A stretch of DNA of 43,652 nucleotides, taken from Clostridia bacterium (lineage in GTDB: Bacteria; Bacillota; Clostridia; Saccharofermentanales; UBA5734). Position numbers and translations under genes: made by a program. Where the stretch lies: contig SABL01000010.1 in assembly GCA_009928985.1 (NCBI GenBank), positions 1 to 43,652 on the forward strand, in the 5' to 3' direction. Below, in pieces: positions 24,331 to 33,206 of this stretch. Every line of letters begins with the position of its first letter. The stretch's first letter is position 1. The notes under the pieces are model-generated. The model did no database searches and was not told where the DNA came from. It saw nothing but the letters and a program-made list of their open reading frames with translations.

Positions 24331-26103
24331 TCAGCCTCCAAAGGGGCCGGCAGTCATGCTGGGATCGACGACGTTCTTGCCTTCAGGATCATTGAGGACA
24401 ACAAGGCCCGGCTGGACCTCCGGCCCGCTGATTTCGACAAAATAATCGGTTTCCATACCGACTGTCACCGGTACTTCATATCGCGTCACACCATCTTCAC
24501 GCAATGCCATCACAATGGTCTGGCCGGCTGCGTCAGTCGTGATGGCGTCATAGGGCACGGCAAAGGTGGCCGGACGGCTTTCCAGGACGATCGTCAGTTT
24601 GGCATTCATGCCAATCCGGAGGCGTTCATCGGGCTGGTCAATCCGGACCGTGACGGTGAAATCGCCATCGGTGTTGATCGCGGTCGGTGAAATGCGGTCA
24701 ACGGTGCCAGTGAGGATGTCGGATCCGGTCGCATCGGTCGTGAACTGGACAGCCTGGCCATCCTTGATCAGGGGAATATCATACTCAGCCACAGTGGTCG
24801 AAAGCTCAAGGGATTGGGTGTCCTGGATGACGAACAAGGCACCATTGGCCCTTACCCCTAAGGTGGCCAGAACTTCTGTGATCGTGCCACTGGCCGGGGC
24901 TGTGACCGTGGCATCTTCCAGGTTGTTCCTGGCTGTGGTCAGCTGGCTCTCGATCGATGTGGTACTGTCGGAAAGTTTCGTATTGGTCAGGGCATCGGCG
25001 CGGGACTGGATGGTCAGGTTGTTGCTGCGCTGGATGTTTTCCAGATTTTTGACCGCCTGGTCATACAGGTTGTATTTGGTATCGAATGCGGTGGCATAGG
25101 TGTCGTAGATGTCATCATAGGCTTCCTCGAATTCGTCTTCCCAGATGTCATCCTCGACGTCCTCATAGATGTCGTCATAGCTGTCCTCTGCCTGGTCGAG
25201 GGCTGATTCGAGGGCAACCAGTTCGGACTTGGCGCCAGAAAGTTTGGACTCAAGGGCGGTTTTCAAAGCAGCGAGATTAACGGAACTCAGCATATACTTC
25301 GAATTCAAGGCACTGAGCAACGCAGTGGCCTCTGCGTTAAGTGCTGCCATTTCAGTGTTCAATTGGTCCAACAATGCTGAAGGATCTTCTGCCACATCAA
25401 TCTCATCTTGCTTCGCTTCAATTTTTGCAACCATCGTTCCAACCAAAGCAATATCCTGCTCCAGCCCATTGATCGTTGCCTTCTTTGTGTTCACCGCCGA
25501 CTGCGCCGCAGTCACCACCGCTTTGGCATTGACCACCCGGGTGTTGGACGCCACAGCGGCATCGGCGGTCGGTCCGGCGCTGCCGCTGGCCTTGTCGTCG
25601 GCTTCGTGCTTGAGATCTTCAATCGCCTTGGCAGCCTCATCGATGGCGTCCTGGTAGGTTTTGGCATCGAGGCTCAGCTGGTCCTTGGCATTGGCCAGGT
25701 TGCGTTGGGCCTGGGTGACCTGGGCGCTCTGCAAGCTGGACGAGGTGCCCAGGGAATCTTCCAAATTGGCAATGCTCTGGGCGATGTCGCGAGTATCCAA
25801 CTGGGCCAGGAAATCGCCGGCAGCGACCTGGTCGCCGACCTCGACGGCAATTTCATTGACTTTGTAGGCGAGCTGGGTGTAGACGGTGTGTGTGTCGGTG
25901 CTCTGGACCACACCCTTAGTGGTGATCACACGATCGAGGTCCTGCTGCTTGAGGACTGTGACATTGGTGACCGGCTGGGCTGCTTTTCCTGCGCCCTGAC
26001 GGGTCAGGAAAACGGCACTGCCGATGCCGGCAACTAGAGCTACCACGACCAAGATAACCAAACCTTTGCGGTGTCTGCCCAGAAAAAGTGAAAATCTGCT
26101 CAC
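24331..26103 (-). CDS. HlyD/MacA-type membrane fusion adaptor with long coiled coil
   Basis: 590 aa, long for the family. One membrane helix (about 14-35), then a split lipoyl-like domain (VYTQLAYKVNEIAVEVGDQVAAGD and ATVTAPASGTITEV), between which lies a coiled coil of about 290 residues. Near residue 300 the coil is interrupted by an acidic and tyrosine-rich stretch (EDSYDDIYEDVEDDIWEDEF, then EEAYDDIYDTY). Beta-barrel and C-terminal domains follow. GTG 26103 is chosen because GGAGGAG is six bases upstream; a TTG at 26118 sits on the ribosome site itself. First gene of the export operon and divergent from the two-component system. Confidence 0.92.
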   Translation of the reverse strand: MSRFSLFLGRHRKGLVILVVVALVAGIGSAVFLTRQGAGKAAQPVTNVTVLKQQDLDRVITTKGVVQSTDTHTVYTQLAYKVNEIAVEVGDQVAAGDFLAQLDTRDIAQSIANLEDSLGTSSSLQSAQVTQAQRNLANAKDQLSLDAKTYQDAIDEAAKAIEDLKHEADDKASGSAGPTADAAVASNTRVVNAKAVVTAAQSAVNTKKATINGLEQDIALVGTMVAKIEAKQDEIDVAEDPSALLDQLNTEMAALNAEATALLSALNSKYMLSSVNLAALKTALESKLSGAKSELVALESALDQAEDSYDDIYEDVEDDIWEDEFEEAYDDIYDTYATAFDTKYNLYDQAVKNLENIQRSNNLTIQSRADALTNTKLSDSTTSIESQLTTARNNLEDATVTAPASGTITEVLATLGVRANGALFVIQDTQSLELSTTVAEYDIPLIKDGQAVQFTTDATGSDILTGTVDRISPTAINTDGDFTVTVRIDQPDERLRIGMNAKLTIVLESRPATFAVPYDAITTDAAGQTIVMALREDGVTRYEVPVTVGMETDYFVEISGPEVQPGLVVLNDPEGKNVVDPSMTAGPFGG

Positions 26104-26230
26104 AATTGACTCCTCCAATTTACTGCTGTTGTCTTGTGGACCTTAAGCGTGCCAGACTTTGGTAAACTCGAGATAAACAGGTCGTTCGTTTCTGGTCCGA
26201 CCCATCACCCATTCAGTACAAATCGTACAA

Positions 26231-26248
26231 GTTGATCTTGAGTTGATC
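26231..26248 (+). promoter_or_regulatory. Direct repeat GTTGATC x2 (11-bp spacing), candidate regulator site
   Basis: GTTGATC at 26231-26237 and again at 26242-26248. Spacing of about one helical turn fits dimeric OmpR/PhoB-type response regulators. It overlaps the -35 of the response-regulator gene, so autoregulation or control of the divergent export operon is possible. Confidence 0.4.
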
Positions 26249-26272
26249 ATTCGGGCTTACGCTTTTGATTAT
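26243..26272 (+). promoter_or_regulatory. Probable promoter of the two-component operon
   Basis: TTGATC (26243-26248), an 18-base spacer and GATTAT (26267-26272), 62 bases before the response-regulator start. Confidence 0.45.
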
Positions 26273-26334
26273 ACAGTCTACAGCAATTACTGACATAAAT
26301 CAGAAACACTCGAAACAAGAAAGGGCCGGTGAAC

Positions 26335-27009
26335 ATGTTCAACATCCTCATTGCCGAAGATGACACCAATACCCGCAAATGGCTGGCAGCCGTTCTGCGG
26401 GCCAATGGCTTCAACCCGATCCTGGCCGAGGATGGCCAGGCTGCTTTAGATTTGCTGGACCATTACCCGGTTGACCTGCTGATCGCTGACATCATGATGC
26501 CCCGTGTGGACGGGCTGAACCTGACTCGCCAGCTGCGGGCCAGTGGTTCGACGTTGCCGGTCCTCATGCTGACCGCGCGCCAGATGCCGGAGGATAAACG
26601 GCAGGGTTTTCTCGTCGGTACGGATGACTACATGGTCAAGCCGGTCGATGACGAGGAGATGATCCTGCGGGTCCGTGCCTTGCTCCGCCGGGCCAGGATT
26701 GTCAGCGAGCGCCGCCTCACAATCGGGCCAGTGACCCTGGACTATGATGCCCTGTCAGTCAGCCGGGATGGCCAGAGCCAGACCTTGCCCCAGAAAGAAT
26801 TTTACTTGCTGTTCAAACTGCTTTCATACCCGGATGTCATCTTCACCCGGCTGCAACTGATGGATGAAATCTGGGGCATGGATTCAGAGACGGACGACCG
26901 GACTGTCAATGTCCACATCAACCGTTTGCGCGAGCGGTTTGGTGGCTGGCCGGAATTCGAAATCATCACCGTGCGCGGCTTGGGATACAAAGCCGTCAAA
27001 CACTTATGA
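26335..27009 (+). CDS. OmpR/PhoB-family response regulator
   Basis: 224 aa. Receiver domain (1-115) with acidic residues in IAEDD (8-10), phosphoacceptor Asp near 52 in LLIADIMMPRVDG, and Lys near 101 in DDYMVKPVDD. A winged-helix DNA-binding domain (about 130-224) contains LPQKEFYLLFKLLSYPDVIFTR, split here between helices, and RTVNVHINRLRERF. ATG 26335 has AAGGG nine bases upstream; GTG 26329 is too close. It probably controls the divergent MacB-type exporter, a common arrangement for sensing antibiotics or envelope stress. Its stop overlaps the kinase start as ATGA. Confidence 0.95.
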   Translation: MFNILIAEDDTNTRKWLAAVLRANGFNPILAEDGQAALDLLDHYPVDLLIADIMMPRVDGLNLTRQLRASGSTLPVLMLTARQMPEDKRQGFLVGTDDYMVKPVDDEEMILRVRALLRRARIVSERRLTIGPVTLDYDALSVSRDGQSQTLPQKEFYLLFKLLSYPDVIFTRLQLMDEIWGMDSETDDRTVNVHINRLRERFGGWPEFEIITVRGLGYKAVKHL

Positions 27010-28100
27010 GGAATGGGAAGAGACAACAGAAGAACCCCGGCATCAGCCGAGTGGCTTGGCGGAAAAAAGTCCCCTCCATGGTCCTGGCCCTGACCTTTTT
27101 TGTGTTTGGCATCCTGGTTGTGACAGTCCTGCTGATTGGACTTGTTGCGGGTGCCCTGATCCATTTCGACTTGGTTTCATTCCGTGGCGAAAGTCATGGC
27201 GGATTGCTGAGCGGCCTGATCATGCTGATGATCTTCAGCGTCGTCATCGGCACCTCACTGGTGGCCATCCTCGGCCACGTCCCCCTGCGGCCTATCCGCA
27301 AACTGAAAAAAGCCATGCGCGAGGTAGCCGACGGCAATTTTGCTGTCCGTGTCAGCCCTTGCCCTGTGCCCGAACTCAATGAACTGATCGAAGATTTCAA
27401 CACCATGACCGAAGAACTGGGCAGCGTCGAGGCCTTGCGCAAGGATTTCATCAACAATTTTTCCCACGAATTCCGCACCCCGATTGTCTCGATCAAAGGG
27501 TTTGCCAAGCTCCTGCGCACCGGCACACTCAGTCCGTCCGAACAGGCCGAATACCTCGACATCATCATCGACGAGTCCGACCGCCTGGTCCAGCTATCGA
27601 GCAATGTCCTGGCTCTGTCGCGCCTGGAAAACCAGTCAACGGTGACCGGACAGACAACCTTCCTCCTGGATGAGCAGATCCGCCGTTGCATCCTTTTATT
27701 GGAGCCGCAATGGCGGCACAAGCAGCTCCAGGTCGATGTCGAGCTGGAACCGGTTTTGTGCCACACCAACGACGAGCTCTTGCGCCAGGTCTGGCTCAAC
27801 CTGATTGGCAATGCCATTAAATTCACACCCTCTGGCGGACAGATCCAGATCTTCAATACCAGGGATGGCAAAGTCATCATTTCTGACTCAGGCATCGGCA
27901 TGGACGAGCAAACCCGGGCCAGGATTTTCGAAAAATTCTACCAGGGTGACACCGCGCACGCGATCAAGGGCAACGGTCTCGGTCTGGCCCTGGTCAAACG
28001 GATCCTCGACCTTTGCGGAGCTGAAATTGAAGTGAGCAGTGCACTTGGCAAAGGATCCGTTTTTACGGTCACTCTGCCGGAAAGCATGTTATCTTCCTGA
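27006..28100 (+). CDS. Membrane sensor histidine kinase
   Basis: 364 aa. Two membrane helices (about 25-50 and 68-90) enclose a short external loop of about 15 residues, so the input domain is minimal, as in intramembrane-sensing kinases. HAMP (about 92-142), then the phosphoacceptor His in NNFSHEFRTPIVSIKGF (near 154), N-box LIGNAIKFTPSGG, G1 ISDSGIGMD and G2 GNGLGLALVK. Partner of the response regulator by the 4-base overlap. With a small sensor and a neighbouring exporter, it fits cell-envelope stress systems; the signal is unknown. Its stop lies 2 bases from the convergent YitT stop. Confidence 0.95.
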   Translation: MRNGKRQQKNPGISRVAWRKKVPSMVLALTFFVFGILVVTVLLIGLVAGALIHFDLVSFRGESHGGLLSGLIMLMIFSVVIGTSLVAILGHVPLRPIRKLKKAMREVADGNFAVRVSPCPVPELNELIEDFNTMTEELGSVEALRKDFINNFSHEFRTPIVSIKGFAKLLRTGTLSPSEQAEYLDIIIDESDRLVQLSSNVLALSRLENQSTVTGQTTFLLDEQIRRCILLLEPQWRHKQLQVDVELEPVLCHTNDELLRQVWLNLIGNAIKFTPSGGQIQIFNTRDGKVIISDSGIGMDEQTRARIFEKFYQGDTAHAIKGNGLGLALVKRILDLCGAEIEVSSALGKGSVFTVTLPESMLSS

Positions 28101-28102
28101 AT

Positions 28103-29062
28103 TTATTCAATCTCGTGGCCGGCGCCAAATCCTTCGCCGACGACCTCCCTCGCTTCAAAGACGATCATGAAGGCAGATTCGTCGATCTCTTCGACGATGG
28201 TCTTGAGTTCTGGGACCTGCTTGCTGGATAGAACGCACATCAGGACATCCTTCTTGTGCCCGGTGTACATGCCCCGGCCGGCGAGGGATGTCACCCCGCG
28301 GCTGATTTCACTGAGGATCCGGTTGGAGATTTCTGCAGCTTTGTCGGATACGATCAGCGCGGTGCGTGTGTAGTCAAAACCTTCGAGCAAGATGTCCACC
28401 GATTTGGAGGTCAGGAACATGGCGATGAAGGAATACATGGCCAAGAGGATGCTGGGCTCGGCAGAATTGCGGTAGAACACAACTGACGCCAGGACAATCG
28501 TGGCGTCAAGGATCATCAGGAACTGGCCGGTGCTGAAGCCAGGGTGCTTGCGTTTGATCACAAAAGCCAGGATATCCGTACCACCGGTCGTGAAACCGGA
28601 ACGAAAGATCAGGCCGGCCCCAATGCCAAACAGCACACCACCAAAAACGCAATAAAGGAGCGGATCCGGGCGGCCGTTCAACAGTGGCCGGTTGATGTAG
28701 GCCTCAAACCAGGGCGCCATGGTCGGGGCAGTCAAGTCAATGACAACCGAATAGACGAGCGTGCCAATCAGGCTGCGCCAGGCAAAAGAACGGCTGATCT
28801 TGGTGATGCCCAAGGCAAAAATCGGCACATTGAGCAGAATGACCAATACGCCCAGTGGCAGCTGAACCCGGGGTAGAGCCAGCTGGTAGACGATCGTTGC
28901 AATACCGGTGACACCGCCCATGGTCAGACGGATCGGAACGTAGAACACATTCACCGCCATGGCAGAGATCAACGAGCCGAGAACCAGTTGGAACAAATCT
29001 TTGGCTGGCGGGACATATCCGGTACGCCGCAGTCGTTTTTTTCTTCTCTGGGTTGCTGTCAT
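28103..29062 (-). CDS. YitT family membrane protein with DUF2179 domain
   Basis: 319 aa. Five or six membrane helices (about 22-205) with the family core GGVTGIATIVYQL, GIGAGLIFRSGFTTGGTDILAFVI and ILLEGFDYTR. The cytoplasmic C-terminal DUF2179 domain follows (about 235-310: VTSLAGRGMYTGHKKDVLMC, VLSSKQVPELK). Function unknown; the DUF2179 domain is PII-like in fold. GGAGGAAAAACCC precedes ATG 29062. It is divergent from the SRP RNA gene, with which it shares the upstream region of about 50 bases before the -10. Confidence 0.92.
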   Translation of the reverse strand: MTATQRRKKRLRRTGYVPPAKDLFQLVLGSLISAMAVNVFYVPIRLTMGGVTGIATIVYQLALPRVQLPLGVLVILLNVPIFALGITKISRSFAWRSLIGTLVYSVVIDLTAPTMAPWFEAYINRPLLNGRPDPLLYCVFGGVLFGIGAGLIFRSGFTTGGTDILAFVIKRKHPGFSTGQFLMILDATIVLASVVFYRNSAEPSILLAMYSFIAMFLTSKSVDILLEGFDYTRTALIVSDKAAEISNRILSEISRGVTSLAGRGMYTGHKKDVLMCVLSSKQVPELKTIVEEIDESAFMIVFEAREVVGEGFGAGHEIE

Positions 29063-29110
29063 GGGTTTTTCCTCCTGCTCGGTTTATTGTAGCATCACAA
29101 CCGTCATCTA

Positions 29111-29119
29111 TGTTATAAT
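29111..29119 (+). promoter_or_regulatory. ffs promoter, extended -10 TG-T-TATAAT
   Basis: Consensus TATAAT (29114-29119) with extended TG; no -35 at the right spacing. Transcription near 29126, about 16 bases before the mature-like 5' helix. Confidence 0.75.
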
Positions 29120-29141
29120 CTCAGGGCATCAGCACGCGCCG

Positions 29142-29272
29142 TGTCTGATCTGCAGCCGATCGCTGGTCCTGTGCGATGTGGCCCGTGAACCCCGTCAGGT
29201 CCGGAAGGAAGCAGCGGTAAGCGGTCAACCGCATGTGTTACAGCAAAGCCTGCGACGGCTGCAGGTCAGACA
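29142..29272 (+). ncRNA. ffs: Signal recognition particle RNA, small bacterial type
   Basis: The conserved Ffh-binding apex is present at about 29200-29222 (GTCCGGAAGGAAGCAGC followed by GGTAAG), with the GGAA tetraloop and asymmetric loop. The ends form a 17-bp helix (29142-29158 with 29256-29272, one G-U pair). The length of about 131 bases indicates the small form without an Alu domain, not the large form of Bacillus. No terminator is seen between its end and dnaX, 30 bases downstream. Confidence 0.93.
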
Positions 29273-29302
29273 TGGCGAATTTATTTCCCCGGAGGTCCGC
29301 CC

Positions 29303-31117
29303 ATGTCCTATCTGGCCCTCTATCGTGAATGGCGCCCCCGCACCTTTGATGAGGTCGTCGAGCAAAAACATGCAGTTTTTGCCCTGCGCCAGGCGGTGAT
29401 CAGTCGCCAGATCGCCCATGCCTATCTGTTCAGCGGCACCCGTGGCACCGGCAAGACCACGCTGGCCAAGATCTTCTCGCGGGCCATCAATTGTCTGGAT
29501 CCCCAGGACGGCAACCCCTGCAACCAGTGCGAGATCTGCCGCGGCGTTCTCGATGGCTCCCTGCTCGATGTGGTCGAGATGGACGCAGCCTCCAACAACA
29601 GTGTCGACAATATCCGCCGGATTACGGACGAAGTCAACTTCATGCCGGCCAAAGCTCACTACAAGGTCTACATCATCGACGAAGTTCACATGCTCACCCC
29701 CGGGGCTTTCAATGCCCTGCTGAAAACACTCGAAGAGCCCCCCGCCCACGCCGTGTTTATCCTGGCGACCACCGAGCCGCACCGCATCCCAGCAACAATC
29801 CTCTCGCGCTGCCAGCGTTATGATTTCCGTCGCATCCCGGTGGAAAGCATCACGGCAAGGCTGAGAGAAATAGCTACAGCCGACGGAATCACCATCGACG
29901 CCAGCGGTCTGGAAACCATTGCCGCTTTTGCTGACGGAGCCTTGCGCGATGCGATCAGCCTTCTCGACCAGGCACGCATGAGCTGTCAGGGAACCATCGT
30001 CCGCGATGACATCCTGGCCCTGGCCGGACTGACCAAAGATGACGCTTTGCTGGAGCTGGCCGATGCCCTGATCCGTGGCGATGCGGCAGCAACTTTGGAC
30101 CTTGTTGACAAATTGGTGATGGCCGGTCGCGACATGGCCCGCCTGATACCCGATCTCGCCCAGCTGTTCAGAAATCTATTGGTCTGTCAGGTCTCGGATC
30201 GTCCGGACCGCCTGATCCAGACCACAGCCGACAGCCTGGCCCAGATGAAGCATCTGGCCCAGATTGCCACCCAGAGCCAGCTGATGGCCTGGATCAAGGG
30301 ACTCTCCAGCCTCTCCGGTGACCTGCGCTGGGCCGCTGATACCCGCACCATCCTGGAAGTTGGCCTGCTGCGCCTGGTCAGTGAAACGACGACCGGTGAC
30401 ACGAAACCACCATTGGCCAGGGATCTGAGACAGTCAAAACCAGAAAAAACCGCGCCAGTTGCAGTGGTCGCACCTGAGCTGCCGGAGGAACCGCCCTATC
30501 CAGACGAACCGCCCTTGATGGATGACGAGGTGCTCTTGCCAGAAGCACCTTCGTTCGGTACTGAACCACCGTTCCCAGAAGAGCCGCCGTTTCCAGATGA
30601 GCCGGTTGCGTCCAGTAAAACAGGCAGCAAAGCGGCAGCCGCACAGTTCAAGGCTCAGGAAACCGATGAATACCCGCCTTTCGGTGACGAAGCATCAGAA
30701 CAACCTGCCAGTCTGAAAACAGAGCCGGTTCCCGCGCAGACCTTGGATGCTGCCGTGCTTTGGCAGCAGATCCTGGGCAAACTGGGAGACAGTGGTCAGA
30801 TGACTCTGTTCCTGTTTGGCCGGGCTGCCAAGGTCCAGTTGCCAGCAGCAACGACCTTGCAACTGGAGTTTGCCAGAAAAGACCAGGTGCATTATGATGA
30901 ATTCCGTTCGGCAGCCTCTCTCAAGATCATGCGCGATATCCTGCAGGGCTTGACTGGACAGGTGTTTGAAATCGACGTGATCCTGGAAGGACAGTCCAGC
31001 CAGAAAAAAACAGGCCTGGCCGGTGGATCACCAGCTCGTGAGACCCAGCCGGAATGGATCAGCAAATTGCAACATTCTGCCGACACATTCGGCATTCCGA
31101 TGACAATGGAGGATTAA
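29303..31117 (+). CDS. dnaX: DNA polymerase III subunit gamma/tau
   Basis: 604 aa. Clamp-loader ATPase of the replisome. Walker A GTRGTGKTT (about 45-53), the zinc cluster CLDPQDGNPCNQCEIC (about 63-78), Walker B YIIDEVHML, and sensor 1 region IPATILSRCQRYDFRR. After the clamp-loader domains III (about 360), an acidic proline-rich linker holds repeats such as EEPPYPDEPP and EEPPFPDEP (about 395-435), followed by a C-terminal domain for the polymerase contact. GGAGG sits eight bases before ATG 29303. A run of seven A at 31005 near the end is unlikely to be a functional slippage site. First gene of dnaX-ybaB-recR. Confidence 0.96.
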   Translation: MSYLALYREWRPRTFDEVVEQKHAVFALRQAVISRQIAHAYLFSGTRGTGKTTLAKIFSRAINCLDPQDGNPCNQCEICRGVLDGSLLDVVEMDAASNNSVDNIRRITDEVNFMPAKAHYKVYIIDEVHMLTPGAFNALLKTLEEPPAHAVFILATTEPHRIPATILSRCQRYDFRRIPVESITARLREIATADGITIDASGLETIAAFADGALRDAISLLDQARMSCQGTIVRDDILALAGLTKDDALLELADALIRGDAAATLDLVDKLVMAGRDMARLIPDLAQLFRNLLVCQVSDRPDRLIQTTADSLAQMKHLAQIATQSQLMAWIKGLSSLSGDLRWAADTRTILEVGLLRLVSETTTGDTKPPLARDLRQSKPEKTAPVAVVAPELPEEPPYPDEPPLMDDEVLLPEAPSFGTEPPFPEEPPFPDEPVASSKTGSKAAAAQFKAQETDEYPPFGDEASEQPASLKTEPVPAQTLDAAVLWQQILGKLGDSGQMTLFLFGRAAKVQLPAATTLQLEFARKDQVHYDEFRSAASLKIMRDILQGLTGQVFEIDVILEGQSSQKKTGLAGGSPARETQPEWISKLQHSADTFGIPMTMED

Positions 31118-31122
31118 CGACT

Positions 31123-31476
31123 ATGGCAAAAGGACCTCGCGGCGGATTTCCCGGCGGCATGGGTGGCGGCATGGGCAACATGAACCAGCTGATGCAGCAG
31201 GCCCAGCGCATGCAGCGCGAAATGGAGAAAGCCCAGGAAGAAATCGCAGACTTGACTGCAGAGGCTACGGCAGGAGGCGGCGTCGTCAAGGTCACCGTCA
31301 ATGGCCAGAAACAATTGCAAAGCCTGGTGATCGACCCGGCAGCTGTCGACCCGGAAGATGTCGAGATGCTCCAGGACCTGGTGATTGTCGCTGTCAATGA
31401 AGCGCTGCGCAAAATGGACGAAATCTCTGAGCAACGGATGGCCAAAGTCACTGGCGGCACCCGTCTCCCTTTCTGA
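31123..31476 (+). CDS. ybaB: YbaB/EbfC nucleoid-associated protein
   Basis: 117 aa, slightly longer than the usual 105 because of a Gly/Met-rich N-terminus ([20 protein letters not shown]). The family core follows: [32 protein letters not shown] and [17 protein letters not shown]-binding dimer of the nucleoid, nearly always found between dnaX and recR as here. ATG 31123 is chosen over an in-frame ATG at 31054 inside dnaX, because GGAGG lies about 11 bases upstream and the family N-terminus starts here. Confidence 0.93.
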   Translation: MAKGPRGGFPGGMGGGMGNMNQLMQQAQRMQREMEKAQEEIADLTAEATAGGGVVKVTVNGQKQLQSLVIDPAAVDPEDVEMLQDLVIVAVNEALRKMDEISEQRMAKVTGGTRLPF

Positions 31477-31483
31477 TCCATCG

Positions 31484-32086
31484 ATGGCCCGCTATTCACC
31501 CACGATTGCCAGACTGATCGCCGAACTCGGCAAATTGCCAGGCATTGGCAGCAAATCTGCCCAACGCCTGGCTTTCCATTTGCTGGCCCAGCCACAGGAT
31601 CGTGTGGAGGCCTTGGCTGAAGCGATCCTTGAGGCCAGGCGCACCACCCGTCTGTGTTCTGTTTGCTGCAACCTGACTGACCAGGATCCCTGCGACATCT
31701 GTGCCTCGTCCGGACGCGACCGCAGCGTCATCTGTGTCGTTGAAAATCCGCGCGATGTAGCTGCCATGGAGCGTATCCATGAATATAAAGGGCTTTATCA
31801 TGTCCTGCACGGGGTCATTTCTCCCCTGCAAAACATCGGGCCGGACCAGATTCGTCTGCGAGAACTACTGGCCCGGCTGCGTTCAGACGAGACCATCACG
31901 GAAGTGATCCTGGCCACCAATCCAACCGTCGAAGGCGAAGCTACTGCCCTCTACATTGCCCGTCTCTTGAAGCCAGCCAATATCCGCACCACGCGGATTG
32001 CCCATGGCATCCCGATGGGCGGCGACCTCGAGTATGCCGATGAAGTCACTCTCGCCCGGGCCATGGAAGGACGGCGCGAGATCTGA
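31484..32086 (+). CDS. recR: Recombination mediator RecR
   Basis: 200 aa, the usual length. Acts with RecF and RecO to load RecA at gaps. Helix-hairpin-helix [20 protein letters not shown], zinc finger [17 protein letters not shown] (four cysteines), Toprim [16 protein letters not shown], and the Walker-like [15 protein letters not shown] at the end. ATG 31484, 7 bases after ybaB, has no visible ribosome site; coupling to ybaB is likely. An in-frame ATG at 31385 lies inside ybaB and adds no conserved sequence. Confidence 0.95.
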   Translation: MARYSPTIARLIAELGKLPGIGSKSAQRLAFHLLAQPQDRVEALAEAILEARRTTRLCSVCCNLTDQDPCDICASSGRDRSVICVVENPRDVAAMERIHEYKGLYHVLHGVISPLQNIGPDQIRLRELLARLRSDETITEVILATNPTVEGEATALYIARLLKPANIRTTRIAHGIPMGGDLEYADEVTLARAMEGRREI

Positions 32087-32175
32087 ACATGTGCCCATCA
32101 CCATCTGCTCCGACTGAAAATCGTGTTATTTATGTCTAAAAAAGCTTGGGATGGTGCGTTTTCAATCAGTTTTTG

Positions 32176-32184
32176 TGTTATAAT
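32176..32184 (+). promoter_or_regulatory. opp operon promoter, extended -10 TG-T-TATAAT
   Basis: Consensus TATAAT (32179-32184) with TG at 32176-32177. Predicted start near 32191, 61 bases before oppB. Confidence 0.7.
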
Positions 32185-32196
32185 TTCACAAAACGC

Positions 32197-32222
32197 GGTC
32201 GTTGCAAGACGGCCCTTTTTTT
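32197..32222 (+). terminator. Intrinsic terminator in the opp leader (possible attenuator)
   Basis: GGTCGT and ACGGCC form a 6-bp stem (one G-U pair) with loop TGCAAG, followed by C and seven T. It begins about 6 bases after the predicted opp start of transcription. It may end recR transcription, attenuate opp transcription, or both. Confidence 0.6.
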
Positions 32223-32251
32223 GACATTTTTTCCAAAGGAGACGAAAGCCC

Positions 32252-33202
32252 ATGACGAGATACATTCTGCAGCGGGCGATCGCGATGATCCTGACACTCT
32301 TCGCGATTTCAACGATCACGTTTTTCCTGATGCATGCGATCCCCGGCGGTCCATTTACCCGTGAAAAGCCCTTGGAGCCAGCGATCATAGCAGCCCTGAA
32401 CGAGAAATACCATCTCGATGATCCCTTGTTCAAACAATACACCGATTACATGGGCGATCTGATGCGTGGTGATTTCGGACCCTCGTTCAAATTCCGCGGC
32501 CGCACCGTCAATGAATTGATCGGGGCTGGATTCCCGATCACGGCCAAGATCGGAATTCTGGCCGTGCTGATCACGGTGGTCCTGAGTGTCCCGATGGGGA
32601 TCATCTCGGCCCTCAAGCAAACCAAGTGGCAGGACTATTCCTTCATGTTCCTGGCCACGCTCGGTGTCACAGTGCCGGGATTCGTCCTGGCCTCCGTCCT
32701 GATCTATGTCTTCTGCGTGCGGCTCGGCTGGTTCCCGGTTATCTGGAGCACAACCGCCACTGGCTGGCTATCCATTTCCCAGTACATCCTGCCGATGATC
32801 GCCTTGTCTGGCTACTCCATGTCGTTCATCACGCGCCTGATGCGCTCGAGCATGCTCGATGTTATCGGCCAGGACTACATCCGCACCGCCCGGGCCAAAG
32901 GGTTGTCCGAAATGCGGGTCATCATGGAGCATGCCCTGAAAAATGCCATCCTGCCAGTTGTCACCTATCTGGGTCCGACAATCGCCGCCCTGGTGACCGG
33001 CAGCTTTGTCATCGAGAAAATGTTCACCATTCCGGGTATTGGCTACCAGTACGTCGACAGCATCGGCAACCGTGACTACACCATGATCATGGGTTCCACC
33101 ATTTTTTACGCTGCCATCCTGATCATCTTGAATTTCCTGGTCGACATCATTTATGGCTTTATCGACCCGCGGATCAAGATTGGCAACATCAAGGAGGCTT
33201 GA
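32252..33202 (+). CDS. oppB: Peptide ABC transporter permease OppB
   Basis: 316 aa. Six helices with the first at 9-30 and the conserved cytoplasmic EAA-type loop DYIRTARAKGLSEMRVIMEH (about 208-227). N-terminal RYILQRAIAMILTLFAIST is the OppB signature. Forms the channel with OppC. AAGGAG is 10 bases before ATG 32252. First gene of the oppBCDF operon; the binding-protein gene is not in the operon but at 39153-40832 on the other strand. Confidence 0.95.
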   Translation: MTRYILQRAIAMILTLFAISTITFFLMHAIPGGPFTREKPLEPAIIAALNEKYHLDDPLFKQYTDYMGDLMRGDFGPSFKFRGRTVNELIGAGFPITAKIGILAVLITVVLSVPMGIISALKQTKWQDYSFMFLATLGVTVPGFVLASVLIYVFCVRLGWFPVIWSTTATGWLSISQYILPMIALSGYSMSFITRLMRSSMLDVIGQDYIRTARAKGLSEMRVIMEHALKNAILPVVTYLGPTIAALVTGSFVIEKMFTIPGIGYQYVDSIGNRDYTMIMGSTIFYAAILIILNFLVDIIYGFIDPRIKIGNIKEA

Positions 33203-33206
33203 AGCG

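Noticed and set aside
31000-31015. Run of seven A in dnaX as a programmed frameshift site
   Set aside because: It lies at the very end of the gene, with no downstream hairpin, so a gamma-like product would differ little from tau.
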